Shown here in pieces: positions 1 through 8,668 of a stretch of 64,000 bases of DNA (its first letter is position 1; each line of letters begins with the position of its first letter). The DNA is from Rhodoblastus acidophilus. GTDB taxonomy: Bacteria > Pseudomonadota > Alphaproteobacteria > Rhizobiales > Beijerinckiaceae. The translations under genes were made by a program, and so were the position numbers. The notes beneath the pieces were generated by a model. That model ran no database searches and had not been told where the DNA came from. It was given only the letters and a program-made list of their open reading frames with translations. The stretch lies in assembly GCF_009720655.1 (NCBI RefSeq), contig NZ_WNKS01000013.1:1-64000 (forward strand), given 5' to 3'.

Positions 1-75
1 GCGATTCATGACCACAAAGCTTAGCCTTATTGTGCGCACCAGGGAATCCGACCGAGTCATTCAGCCGGAAACCGT

Positions 76-408
76 ATGATGCAGCTTCCCGCCATGGGCT
101 GGCTGGCCGTGGCGCTGTTCTCGGTGGGCACGCGGCGCCTGGGCATGCGCAATGGCGCGGTGTTCCAACTGCTGCCGCAGCGTTTTCGTAACGAGGTCGG
201 CGTGATGACTGGACTGGTCGGCTTTGCCGGCGGCCTGGGCGGTTTCTTCCTCGCCAAGGCGCTGGCGACGTCAAAAGGCATGACCGGCGGCTTTATGGCG
301 GGCTTCCTGTTCTTCTCGCTGCGGGCCCTGCTTGGCGTCGCCGGCCTGAGTCTTTTGAAGAACCGCTGGCGCACCACCTGGGGCGCGGTGTCCGGCGCCC
401 GCATCTAA
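76..408 (+). pseudogene. NarK-type nitrate/nitrite transporter, C-terminal fragment
   Basis: About 110 codons match the C-terminal end of the major-facilitator nitrate/nitrite transporter family. The family-like stretch NGAVFQLLPQRF is followed by two hydrophobic, glycine-rich helices (around residues 43-60 and 76-95). A full transporter is roughly 400 residues or more. In this frame a TAG lies at 22-24, and the other two frames upstream also stop, so no intact N-terminal part can be joined to it inside the window. I read it as a truncated remnant, probably inactive. It is followed by a palindromic repeat and by a broken kinase/phosphatase gene, which suggests one decayed nitrate-assimilation locus. 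The ATG at 76 is only the first ATG after the stop and need not be used. Confidence 0.7.
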
Positions 409-458
409 AACCTTGCGGGGGCGCACGCGCCCCCGTTTCGCGATACGCTCCTCTCTCC

Positions 459-583
459 CGTCATTGCGAGCGAAGCGAAGCAATCCAGAACTCTCTCAAG
501 CGACGCGTGATTGTCGCTGTTCGCACGCCGTGGGGCCCTTAGCGCGGCGAGACCTGGATTGCTGCGCTTCGCTCGCAATGACG
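459..583. repeat. Palindromic intergenic repeat, family A, copy 1
   Basis: Two 30-base arms, 459-488 and 554-583, are near-perfect inverted copies (left arm starts CGTCATTGCGAGCGAAGCGA; right arm ends GCTCGCAATGACG) around a 65-base centre. The same architecture recurs at 27991-28116. Elements of this type are common between genes in Hyphomicrobiales and give spurious small ORFs when translated. It lies exactly between the two pseudogene fragments of the first kilobase. Confidence 0.85.
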
Positions 584-605
584 GCCTTGAACGCCGCGGC
601 CCTTC

Positions 606-1009
606 ATGCGTCTCGGCTGTTTCGACCACGACCTGCGTTTTGAAATCGGCTTCGCCTCGGAAAAAGGCAAGCGCGCCGACAACCAGGATTACGCCGCCGC
701 CCGCCTGCCACAACTGGACGATTTTCCCGAAATCCATGCGCCGGGCACGCCCTCCTAGATGGCGCCGGAGTTTGCGGCCTGATCTGCCCGCCTGGCTTGA
801 AGACGCCATTTTCAAAGCCATCGCCGTCGATCCGGCGAAACGCTATGCCAACGTGCTGGAATTCGCCTTCGAGATCGAGAACGGAGCGCGACGCGGCGGA
901 CCCGCTGTGGCTCGGAAGACGCCGCTTTTCGAACGAAACCCGCTGCTGTTCTGGCAAGGGCTTTGCGCTGTTCGCCATTTTCCTGGCCGTTGCGCTGTTT
1001 CGAAGGTGA
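606..1009 (+). pseudogene. Decayed bifunctional Ser/Thr phosphatase-kinase
   Basis: Three pieces in three frames add up to one degraded gene. Positions 606-758 encode a PP2C-like start (FEIGFASEKGKRADNQDYAA, with the metal-binding DNQD region) and then stop at TAG 756-758. Positions 759-782 encode MAPEF, the APE-loop motif of protein kinases, then stop. From about 783 another frame reads LPAWLEDAIFKAIAVDPAKR, the C-terminal end of a kinase domain, and after a further shift near 960 a hydrophobic tail (ALFAIFLAVALF) ends at 1009. Nearly all of the phosphatase and kinase domains is missing. Fused phosphatase-kinase proteins of this kind are often found beside narK/nas genes, which agrees with the narK fragment upstream. 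It abuts the 3' end of the convergent RND pump gene. Confidence 0.75.
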
Positions 1010-4000
1010 TCAAGCCGGACCGAAACGCCCAAAACGATGCGCCAGCGTCGGCAGAACAAAAAGATTCAGCAACAGCGAGCTGATCAGGCCGCCCAGAATG
1101 ACGGTGGCCATCGGCCCTTGAACCTCGCGGCCGGGCTCGGCGGCGCCGATCGCCAACGGCGCAAGCCCGAGCGCCGTCACCAGCGAGGTCATGACAATGG
1201 GGATCAGGCGGTCGCCCGCGCCCTTGATCGCGGTGGCAAGAGACCAGTCCATGCCCTCCGCGGTGACCAGATGATCGAAATGCGAAATCATCATGATGGA
1301 ATTGCGCAGCGAAATCCCGAACAAGGCGACAAAGCCGACCATCGAGCCGATGGTCAAAACCGCGCCCTGAAGCTGCACAGCGAGCACGCCGCCGATCAGC
1401 GCAAACGGCAGGTTCAGGAGCACCAGCGCAAGATTTCGAACATTCTTGGTGATCATCGAGAGCACCAGAACCACCCCGGCGAAGGCGAACAGCGCATGCT
1501 GGATCAGGTCGCGCCGCGCCTGCGCCTCCGCCTCGGCGGCGCCGGTGAATTCAACAAAAACCCCACGCGGCAAGTTCACACTGGCGGCGATCGCTTTGCG
1601 CGCCCTGGCCACAAAGGCGCCGACATCGGCTTCCACATCGGTCGCCACGGTCACGACGCGATGCGCGCCCAAATGATCGATCTGGGCGCGACCGGTCGTC
1701 TGCGCGACATCGGCGACATCGCGCAGCGCGATAAAGGCGCCGCTTCCCGCGCGCAACGGCAAATCCGCGATTTTCTCGACCGCATCGCGCGCGCCGGGGG
1801 CGAGCGTCGCGATCACATTTTTTGCGCGCGGACCGTCATGGACCTGGCCCACGACCTCGCCCTGGCAGGCGATCCGAACCACATCCATCACCTGCGCCGG
1901 CCGAAGCCCCCAGCGGGTGAGATCGTCCTCGCGCAACCGGATCGCAATTTCGGGCGTCGCCGGCGCCGCGCGCAGCCGCGCATCCCGGCTCCCCCTAGTC
2001 TTCTCCAGAACGCCAAGAATTTGCGCTGCCGTCTGGTCGAGCGCGGCGAGATCGTCGCCGAAAATATTGATGGCGACGGCCCCGCCATTGCCGGCGACGA
2101 CCTCCTCAATCCGCTCGGTCAAAAAAGGTTTGAGCGAAAACCGCGCGCCCGGAAACTCCGCAATGCTTTTCCTCACCTCGCGGTCGGCGCGGCTCAATTG
2201 CGCGCCATTCAGACCCGGCTTGAGATCCACCTCGATCTCGCTGGCGTTGGTTCCGCCGGTGTCGTCGGCAAGTTCGGCGCGGCCCACGCGCTGCGACACC
2301 GAACGCACCCATTTCAGTTCGCTCAAAAGGTCGGTCACCAGCCGGCCCATGCGCAGCGATTCCGCAATCGAACTTCCCGGCGCGTTGGTCATATGCAGCG
2401 TGTAATGGCCCTCCTTGAATTCAGGCAAAAACGCGTTCTGGAAGAACGGCGGCAAGCTGAGCGCGCCGAGCGTCGCCGCAATGACCGTCGCCATCACCGC
2501 GCGCGGACGCCGGGCGATTTTTCCCAGCGCGGCCTCGAAAGGCCGGCGCAGCGCGGTGGTCAGCGGCGGCGTTTTCGAAGTTTTACGCGCCTCCCCGCCC
2601 AGAAGAGTCATGCACAAGGCCGGCGTGACGATCAGGGCCGTGGCCAGCGAAGCGATCAGGGCCAACAAATAGGCCAAAGCCAGCGGGCGGAAAAAACTGC
2701 CCGCCACGCCCGGCAGCGCGAGCACCGGCAAGAACACCAGCATGACGATCACGGTCGCATGAACGACGGCGCCGCGCACCTCCAGCGACGCGTCGAGCAC
2801 GACCTGCGCCGCGGGGCGCGGCTCGGCCTTCTGCCGGTTCTCGCGCAGGCGGCGCACAATGTTTTCGACGTCGATCACCGCGTCGTCGACGACCTCGCCA
2901 ATGGCGATGGCGAGTCCGCCCAGCGTCATGGCGTTGAGGGTGAAACCCCAGGCGTCCAGCACCAGCAGCGACACCAGCAGCGACAGCGGAATGGCGACCG
3001 AGGAGATCGCGGCGGTCCTGATATCGAACAGGAACAGGAACAGGACCACGATCACCAGCACGCCGCCGAGCAGCAGCGCATCGCCGACGCCTTGCTTGGT
3101 CACGGCGACGAAATTGGCCGGGCGAAACAGCGTGGCGTCGAGGTCGATCCCTTCGCGCTCCAGGGTCGGACGCAAACCCGCCAGCACCGCTTCGACGCGC
3201 TCGGTCACCTCGACCGTGTTGGCGCCATATTGGCCGGAGACCAGCAGCACGACGCCGGCGCGCCCCATCACCGACGCGCCGCCAATCGCCGGCTCCGGCG
3301 CCTGCGTGACATCGGCGACGTCGGAAAGCAGCGTGCGCGAGGACCCTTTGCTCGCCAGCACGACCTCGCCCAGCGCCTTCGCCGAGAGCGGCGGGGCGGC
3401 GGCGCGCAGGGGCATCCGCTGGTTGGGGGTCTCGACCACGCCGAGGCCCCGCGCCCCGATGACCCCGCGCGCGGCGGCGGCGACCTCGTCGAGGCCGATG
3501 CCCGCGCGAATCAAATCCTCGGGCCGCGCCTGGACTTGCAGGGACCGCACTTCGCCGCCGAACACCGCGACCTTGGCGACGCCGGGAACGGCGAGCAGGC
3601 GCGGCCGCGCCCATCCATCGGCGGCCGCGCGCACCTCCATGAGATCGCGGCTTTTCGAGGTGAGGCCGACGATCAGGATCGTGCTGCTCGACGAGGTCAG
3701 CGGCACCAGCACGGGCGGCTTGACGCCGGCCGGAAGGTTTTGCGCCGCGCTGGCGACATGTTCGGCGACAATCTGTCTGTTGAGCCGGGCGTCGCTTCCC
3801 ATGGCAAAAGTCACGGTGAGGACAGACAGGCCCTGTGTCGAGGTCGAACGCAGGGTTTTGACGCCGTTGGCGCCGGCGATGGCGTTTTCGAGCGGCCGGG
3901 TGACCAGCGCCTCGACCTCCAGCACGGCGAGGCCGGGCGCCTCGGTCTGGATGTTCACCTGCGGCGGCGCGAATTCGGGAAAGACATCGTATTTCGCGCG

Positions 4001-4126
4001 GGTGAGCGCATCGACGCCGAACACCAGCAGCAAGAAACTCAAGCCGAGCACGATCCAGCGGCACCGGATCGCCGCCGCGATGAGATGCGCTTGAAACCCC
4101 GCCGGCCTGGGTGACGACGCCTCCAT
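1010..4126 (-). CDS. Heavy-metal efflux RND permease (CusA/CzcA type)
   Basis: This 1038-residue protein has the length and plan of an inner-membrane RND proton antiporter of the heavy-metal efflux group: an N-terminal helix, two large periplasmic loops, and two blocks of membrane helices. Around residues 400-420 the fourth helix carries VVDDAVIDVEN, with the acidic residues that relay protons in CzcA/CusA. The second periplasmic half opens with FLPEFKEGHYTLHMTNAPG, the position of the family's FxPxxxEGD motif. Such permeases normally work with a periplasmic adaptor and an outer-membrane channel, and neither is encoded next to it. The gene follows the TonB-dependent receptor after 56 bases and may share its transcript. 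Metal specificity cannot be read from the sequence. ATG 4126 is preceded by AAGGA. Confidence 0.88.
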   Translation of the reverse strand: MEASSPRPAGFQAHLIAAAIRCRWIVLGLSFLLLVFGVDALTRAKYDVFPEFAPPQVNIQTEAPGLAVLEVEALVTRPLENAIAGANGVKTLRSTSTQGLSVLTVTFAMGSDARLNRQIVAEHVASAAQNLPAGVKPPVLVPLTSSSSTILIVGLTSKSRDLMEVRAAADGWARPRLLAVPGVAKVAVFGGEVRSLQVQARPEDLIRAGIGLDEVAAAARGVIGARGLGVVETPNQRMPLRAAAPPLSAKALGEVVLASKGSSRTLLSDVADVTQAPEPAIGGASVMGRAGVVLLVSGQYGANTVEVTERVEAVLAGLRPTLEREGIDLDATLFRPANFVAVTKQGVGDALLLGGVLVIVVLFLFLFDIRTAAISSVAIPLSLLVSLLVLDAWGFTLNAMTLGGLAIAIGEVVDDAVIDVENIVRRLRENRQKAEPRPAAQVVLDASLEVRGAVVHATVIVMLVFLPVLALPGVAGSFFRPLALAYLLALIASLATALIVTPALCMTLLGGEARKTSKTPPLTTALRRPFEAALGKIARRPRAVMATVIAATLGALSLPPFFQNAFLPEFKEGHYTLHMTNAPGSSIAESLRMGRLVTDLLSELKWVRSVSQRVGRAELADDTGGTNASEIEVDLKPGLNGAQLSRADREVRKSIAEFPGARFSLKPFLTERIEEVVAGNGGAVAINIFGDDLAALDQTAAQILGVLEKTRGSRDARLRAAPATPEIAIRLREDDLTRWGLRPAQVMDVVRIACQGEVVGQVHDGPRAKNVIATLAPGARDAVEKIADLPLRAGSGAFIALRDVADVAQTTGRAQIDHLGAHRVVTVATDVEADVGAFVARARKAIAASVNLPRGVFVEFTGAAEAEAQARRDLIQHALFAFAGVVLVLSMITKNVRNLALVLLNLPFALIGGVLAVQLQGAVLTIGSMVGFVALFGISLRNSIMMISHFDHLVTAEGMDWSLATAIKGAGDRLIPIVMTSLVTALGLAPLAIGAAEPGREVQGPMATVILGGLISSLLLNLFVLPTLAHRFGRFGPA

Positions 4127-4182
4127 ACAGTCCTTGTCCCCTCGCCGCGCCCTCTCTTGATTGCAGCGAAGCGTTCAGAACG

Positions 4183-6672
4183 TCAATATTTGGCGACCAC
4201 CACCGCTGGCGCGAGCGTCGGCGCGTCGAGCGTGACTCGTATGCCGCCATAGATCGACAGCGGCTGCGCCGGCGTCACGCTTTGCGGATTGGTGAAGGCC
4301 TGGAACAGCTGCTGGGTGTCGAAATAGGTGCCGTAGAGGTAATAGCGGCGATCCAGAATGTTCTCACCGCGCGCGTAAAATTCGACATTGTCGAGCACCT
4401 TCCAGGACCCGTGCAGCCCGACGGTGAAATAGCCTGGCAGTCTCGGATTCTGGTTGGCTTCGTCACCGACATAGCGTTGCGAACCGACGAAGAGAAGGTC
4501 GGTTCCGATCCGGGCTCTTGGCGTGACGTCCCAGTCGGCGCCGAGCTTGACGCGATTGCTGGGGATCATCGGCATCTGGTTTCCGGGCATGACGTTTTCG
4601 ACGCCGTCGTTCGCCGCATAGGACGGCGCGAAGGAATTGAGCTGGAAGGCGCTCTGGAACGTCGCATAGAGGTAGGTGTAGGACGCGCGCAGCGTCACAT
4701 CCTGAATCCTGTAGTTGACCACGGTCTCGACGCCGCGCCGCAGGGTCGCGCCGACGTTGGCGAAATAGCCGTAGCCGGTCACTGCGGTGTCGACGATATT
4801 GTAGATGTCGTTGTTGCTGCGGGTCTGGAACGCTCCGAGCTTCCACGACATCGCGCCGTAGGCGCCGAAATCGTTCTGTCCGCGCAGGCCCGCTTCAAAC
4901 GTCTGCGCCACAACCTGTTGCAGGGGAGGATCGGAGATCAGCGAACTCGCGAGAAGGCACGGGTGGTTCGGGTCGGCGCAAGCCAATTCCAGCGGCGTCG
5001 GGGCGCGGTTGGACATGGCGTAGGAGCCATAAAGCTGGAGTCCGGGCATCAATTTGTAGGTGAAGCCGACCAGCGGATTGACGTGGACATATTGATTCTG
5101 GCCGTTCGCGTCGCCGCCCAGCTGGTCATAAAGCGAGATCGAGGCGAGGTTGAACCGCGCGCCGCCGGTGATGGTCAGGCGGTCGTTGACGTCCACGGCG
5201 TCGAGGGCGTTCACGCCGAGATAGCGGTTGATGGTGTGGACGCTGGTCGGACCGACAACGGTCGGGCTTCCCGAGGCGCCGAGATAAACGCCGGACCCGC
5301 TCACGACATAGTCCGGATTGACCACGCCCAGCTCCGACGAGCCGGCGAAATTGCTCATGCCGTAATCGAAAGAGGCGCCAAAGCTGAAATTGTTCTTGAA
5401 GCCGAACAGGACGCCCGAATTGCTGAGCTGGAACGCGCTTCCCAGGCTGGTGGTGATGACGCCGCTGCGGTCGATCTGGCCCAGCGGCAGATCGTTGGGG
5501 TTGGGAACGCTGCTGGTCGGGAGCTGCGCGCCTTTCGCGCCATTGGCGGGCGAAACCGATCCATCGCCGTTCTCGAAACACAGATTGGCCGGATTGTCGA
5601 ACGCCGCGCCCGAGGTTCCCGGGCAGGCCTCCACATCCGTCGGATTGCCGTCCACGTGACTCTGGATGAAGCGGCGCACATAGGCGTTGCCGGTCAGCGT
5701 CCACTCAGGCGTCAGGGTGAACTGGCCGTTGAGGTTGACCATGCCCATCTGGTTCGTTGTGGTCTGCGGCGTCGTATAGGTCTGCGCCCAGTTCTGCTCC
5801 AGCATCTGGATGGGCGACGTCGCAACGGAGCCGAGGTTGGACCCGGCGAGGCCGACGTTCAGGTGGATTTCATTGCCGTCGTTGCGATAGCCGAGATCGC
5901 CGTAGAAACGGCGCGTGCTCGAGGCGTTGTGATAGCGGTAGGAGTCGTCGCGAAAATATTCCAGCGCGCCATAGAGGGCGAACTGGCCGAATTGCCGGCC
6001 GTAGTCGAAGCCGGCCTGGAGACGCCCGTAGGAGCCCCCCGAAATGTCGAACTTGCCGCCCTGGTAGGTGAAACCGTTCTTCATCCGGATGTTCAGCGCG
6101 CCGCCCAGCGCGTTCAGCCCATAGGCGGGGTTGTTCGAGACGAGATCCATGGAGGCGATGGCGAGGGTCGGGATCAGGTCCCAGTTCACCTCGTCGCCGA
6201 AAGCCTCGTTGATGCGCACGCCGTTCTGGTAAACAGCGAGGCCCTGTGGCGTTCCCGTCGTCGGCGAGGCGACGAAGCCGCGATATTCGACGTCGGGGGC
6301 CAGCGGGTTGCCCGTGGTGGACTGCAAGGTGACGCCGGGAACGGTGCGTTCAAGCACGTCGCCGACCATGTCCGAGCCCGCGCGCTGGATCTGCGCCGCG
6401 TCGACGTGGGTGTTGGTGTAGGGGCGGCTGTCGATGACGGGCTCCACGCGCGGCGCCGCGGGCGGCGCCTCGACGACGGGGGCCGCCTGCACGACCGGCG
6501 CGGCGCGCACGACGGGGGCGCGCTCCGGTGCGGCTGGAGCGGCGCGGCGCGGCGCGGCGGGCGTATCCGTGGTGACGTTGATGTCGGGCAGTGGCGTCAC
6601 GGTTTCCGAATGAACGCCGGTGACGCCAAGGGCGACGAGAACGCTCGCGACCGACAGTGTTGCACGCTTCAT
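4183..6672 (-). CDS. TonB-dependent outer-membrane receptor
   Basis: This is an outer-membrane gated beta-barrel importer, driven by TonB, for a chelated metal or another scarce ligand. I start at ATG 6672 because MKRATLSVASVLVALGVTGV begins a clear signal peptide with a purine-rich site upstream. An in-frame TTG at 6762 would bury it. After the signal come VTPLPDINVTT (TonB-box region), a Pro/Ala/Val-rich linker of about 45 residues, the plug (GDVLERTVPGVTLQ, YQNGVRINEAFGDEVNWDLI, NPAYGLNALGGALNI), and a barrel ending in alternating aromatic strands. Mature length is about 800 residues, normal for the family. It sits between a sensor kinase and a metal-type RND pump on the same strand. The ligand is unknown. 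Confidence 0.88.
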   Translation of the reverse strand: MKRATLSVASVLVALGVTGVHSETVTPLPDINVTTDTPAAPRRAAPAAPERAPVVRAAPVVQAAPVVEAPPAAPRVEPVIDSRPYTNTHVDAAQIQRAGSDMVGDVLERTVPGVTLQSTTGNPLAPDVEYRGFVASPTTGTPQGLAVYQNGVRINEAFGDEVNWDLIPTLAIASMDLVSNNPAYGLNALGGALNIRMKNGFTYQGGKFDISGGSYGRLQAGFDYGRQFGQFALYGALEYFRDDSYRYHNASSTRRFYGDLGYRNDGNEIHLNVGLAGSNLGSVATSPIQMLEQNWAQTYTTPQTTTNQMGMVNLNGQFTLTPEWTLTGNAYVRRFIQSHVDGNPTDVEACPGTSGAAFDNPANLCFENGDGSVSPANGAKGAQLPTSSVPNPNDLPLGQIDRSGVITTSLGSAFQLSNSGVLFGFKNNFSFGASFDYGMSNFAGSSELGVVNPDYVVSGSGVYLGASGSPTVVGPTSVHTINRYLGVNALDAVDVNDRLTITGGARFNLASISLYDQLGGDANGQNQYVHVNPLVGFTYKLMPGLQLYGSYAMSNRAPTPLELACADPNHPCLLASSLISDPPLQQVVAQTFEAGLRGQNDFGAYGAMSWKLGAFQTRSNNDIYNIVDTAVTGYGYFANVGATLRRGVETVVNYRIQDVTLRASYTYLYATFQSAFQLNSFAPSYAANDGVENVMPGNQMPMIPSNRVKLGADWDVTPRARIGTDLLFVGSQRYVGDEANQNPRLPGYFTVGLHGSWKVLDNVEFYARGENILDRRYYLYGTYFDTQQLFQAFTNPQSVTPAQPLSIYGGIRVTLDAPTLAPAVVVAKY

Positions 6673-6943
6673 GAATCCCCCCATTGAGCGCATTTTTTCG
6701 CGCGCCCTTGCGCCATTCAGCGCAACGAGAGAATTTAAATTCATTCCGGTGACGCTGGGCAATTGTCCTTTTGGAACAAGCGCGATTGTAACGACGCTTT
6801 GATCCAGCCTGTTGCAAAAGAGCTACAAACAAAGACTGCTTTGAGGAGCCGCTCCCAAAATGTTCGGGAGTTTTTCCCGAAAGATACTCACCCCCGTTGC
6901 TTGGCCGCTTGCCGAACACCGTTAACTATTCTCGATTCGGCGC
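6673..6943 (-). promoter_or_regulatory. Upstream region of the TonB receptor, with a hairpin
   Basis: These 271 bases separate the sensor kinase (3' end at 6944) from the receptor start. They hold a perfect 7-base inverted repeat, TTCGGGA (6863-6869) and TCCCGAA (6875-6881), with a 5-base loop. It could be the kinase terminator stem or an operator. It has no clear U-run on the minus strand. I see no convincing sigma-70 promoter and no gene. Confidence 0.4.
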
Positions 6944-8278
6944 TTATCCTTTTCCGGGCTCGGCGCAGGGTTGCGGAATGAGTGCGTCCACGCGGCAACC
7001 GCCGAGCGCGCCGCGCGTGATCTCGACGCGACCGCCCAAGCCGCGCGCGCGCTCCCTCATGCCCGCGAATCCGAGGCCTTCCGCCCTGTCCGGGGCCAGC
7101 CCGGCGCCGTCGTCCTCGACGCGCACGCGCACAGTGTCCGAACCGTCTCGCGAAACGGCGATTTCGACGTTCCTGGCGCCCGAATGCTTGAAAACATTGG
7201 TCAGAGCTTCCTGGACCAGCCGATAGACCACAAGTCTTTGCCGGGGGTCTGCGACTTCAAAATCCTCGGGCAGATCGAGCGCGAGCCGCACCTCCGGCTG
7301 GGTCTCGCGCCAGCCGTCGACGAGGCTGCGCAAGGCCGGAGCGACGCCGAGATCGTCGAGCGCGGGCGGGCGCAGGCGCCGCAGGATGCGCCGGTTGGTC
7401 TCCTGCAACGCCTCGACTTGGACACAGATCGCGGCGGCGCGGGGCAGGAGCGCGCCCTCCTTTTCCACCGCCGCGCGCAACAGCGCCGCATTGGCGCGCA
7501 GGGCGAACAGATGCGGGCCGATCTCATCGTGCAATTCATGCGCGATGGTTTTTCTCTCCTCCTCCTGCGCGGTCATCAGGCGGTTGATCAGGTCGCGGTT
7601 GTCCCGCGAAAGCCGGTCGAGCGCCTCGGCCAAAGCATTGAGCTTGGCGCAGAGGTCGAGAAACTCCGGCGACCCCCGCGCCTCCGCGCGGACAAAATAG
7701 TCGCCGTCCTTCAACCGGCCGAGCGCGCGGCCGTAGGTTTGCAGCGGCGCGAGCGTGCGCCCGACGATCCAGCTCGCGCCGAACAGGGCGGCGAGCGCGA
7801 TGAGCCCGCCCGTGAACGCCAATGTCTTGACGTCCTGCCAGACCTCGTTGACCTCATCGGCGGGATCGCCGGCGATGACGAAATCGCCGAGGCGCCGACC
7901 GTCGCGCATCGCCGGAAGCACGACCACGCTCGGCCGGGCGCCGACCAGCGCATAAAACCACTCCGGTGCGGAAAGGCGGCTTGCGTCCGGCGCCATTTGC
8001 GTCGACAGCGCCGCGCGGGCGTCGGACGAAAAAATTACCCTGATGTGGCGCAACTCGCTCAGGCTCGCCGCGAGAGCCCCAAGTTTTTTCTCGGCTGACC
8101 CATCCTCCGGCAGATTGGCGAGGCTCGAAGTGATAAATTCCCGGGTGATGCGGGTCATGCTTTCGCTCTCGATGCGCACGCGCGACCCCGCGCCCACCAC
8201 CATGCGCGCGACATCGGCGGCGAGGCCAAAAAACAGCAGCACGCCGATGAGAAGGTCGATCCGGAGCTTGAGCGACAT
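6944..8278 (-). CDS. Membrane sensor histidine kinase, NarL/UhpB class, MoxY-like
   Basis: This 444-residue protein would sense a periplasmic or membrane signal and phosphorylate a LuxR-type response regulator. Helix 1 spans about residues 7-30, followed by a periplasmic segment of about 120 residues (VRIESESMTRITREFITSSL is reminiscent of the LapD/MoxY periplasmic fold), helix 2 at about 153-172 and a HAMP linker. The HisKA_3 box EERKTIAHELHDEIG has the likely phospho-His at 250. The ATPase region shows VQEALTNVFKHSGA and GLGFAGMRERA. No response regulator is adjacent, so the partner is elsewhere. ATG 8278 lies 4 bases after the upstream small gene's stop, so the two are coupled; a longer reading would overlap that gene. 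Confidence 0.85.
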   Translation of the reverse strand: MSLKLRIDLLIGVLLFFGLAADVARMVVGAGSRVRIESESMTRITREFITSSLANLPEDGSAEKKLGALAASLSELRHIRVIFSSDARAALSTQMAPDASRLSAPEWFYALVGARPSVVVLPAMRDGRRLGDFVIAGDPADEVNEVWQDVKTLAFTGGLIALAALFGASWIVGRTLAPLQTYGRALGRLKDGDYFVRAEARGSPEFLDLCAKLNALAEALDRLSRDNRDLINRLMTAQEEERKTIAHELHDEIGPHLFALRANAALLRAAVEKEGALLPRAAAICVQVEALQETNRRILRRLRPPALDDLGVAPALRSLVDGWRETQPEVRLALDLPEDFEVADPRQRLVVYRLVQEALTNVFKHSGARNVEIAVSRDGSDTVRVRVEDDGAGLAPDRAEGLGFAGMRERARGLGGRVEITRGALGGCRVDALIPQPCAEPGKG

Positions 8279-8282
8279 TTTT

Positions 8283-8636
8283 TTACTTCGCGCAGTCGCG
8301 CAAGTCCTTTTCGTCGATGCTGACGACGGCGCTGGCTTCAATGCTCACGGCCGACAATTGGCAGGTGCGACCGTCTTTCAGGGTCAGTCTGGCGTCGTAA
8401 ACGCCGGGTTCGAGTTTCGGCAGCTTTAAGCGTTCATCGACCTCGATGGTCTTGTCGTGGTCTTCGAGCGTCAGGTTCGGCCCAAAATCCTTGGTCCCGG
8501 TCTTGGCGAGGCGGAAATCGGTAATGGTGCTGGCGGTGAGATTCCAGATGCGGATCGGTTTTGCGGATTCGGCGATGACCCCGTTCGCCAAAAAAACGCC
8601 GGACACGATGAGCGCGCTCGCAACCTTGAACTTCAT
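8283..8636 (-). CDS. Small secreted protein of unknown function
   Basis: This 117-residue protein has a cleavable signal peptide (MKFKVASALIVSGVFLANGV, cut near IAES). The mature 95 residues, beginning near KPIRIWNLTASTITDFRLAK, are probably all-beta; the sequence ends in DLRDCAK. Unnamed relatives occur in Rhizobiales, judging by the pattern RIWNLTxxTIT. GGAGG lies 5-9 bases before ATG 8636. It is the first gene of the apparent operon with the sensor kinase. A periplasmic partner or accessory of that sensor is possible, but this is inference only. Confidence 0.75.
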   Translation of the reverse strand: MKFKVASALIVSGVFLANGVIAESAKPIRIWNLTASTITDFRLAKTGTKDFGPNLTLEDHDKTIEVDERLKLPKLEPGVYDARLTLKDGRTCQLSAVSIEASAVVSIDEKDLRDCAK

Positions 8637-8668
8637 CAGATCCTCCCTGTTTTGTCGCGGAGCTTAAA

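Noticed and set aside
413-643. Small frames with LRAKRSNP-like words around 405-820
   Set aside because: They are translations of the family A palindromic repeat; the same words come from the copy at 27991.
1037-4114. 1025-codon open frame on the plus strand
   Set aside because: Antisense to the RND pump, with composition dominated by Arg, Gln, His and Gly and no recognisable motif.
4111-6687. 858-codon open frame on the plus strand
   Set aside because: It lies exactly opposite the TonB receptor gene and has no family-like sequence; it is an antisense shadow of GC-rich coding DNA.
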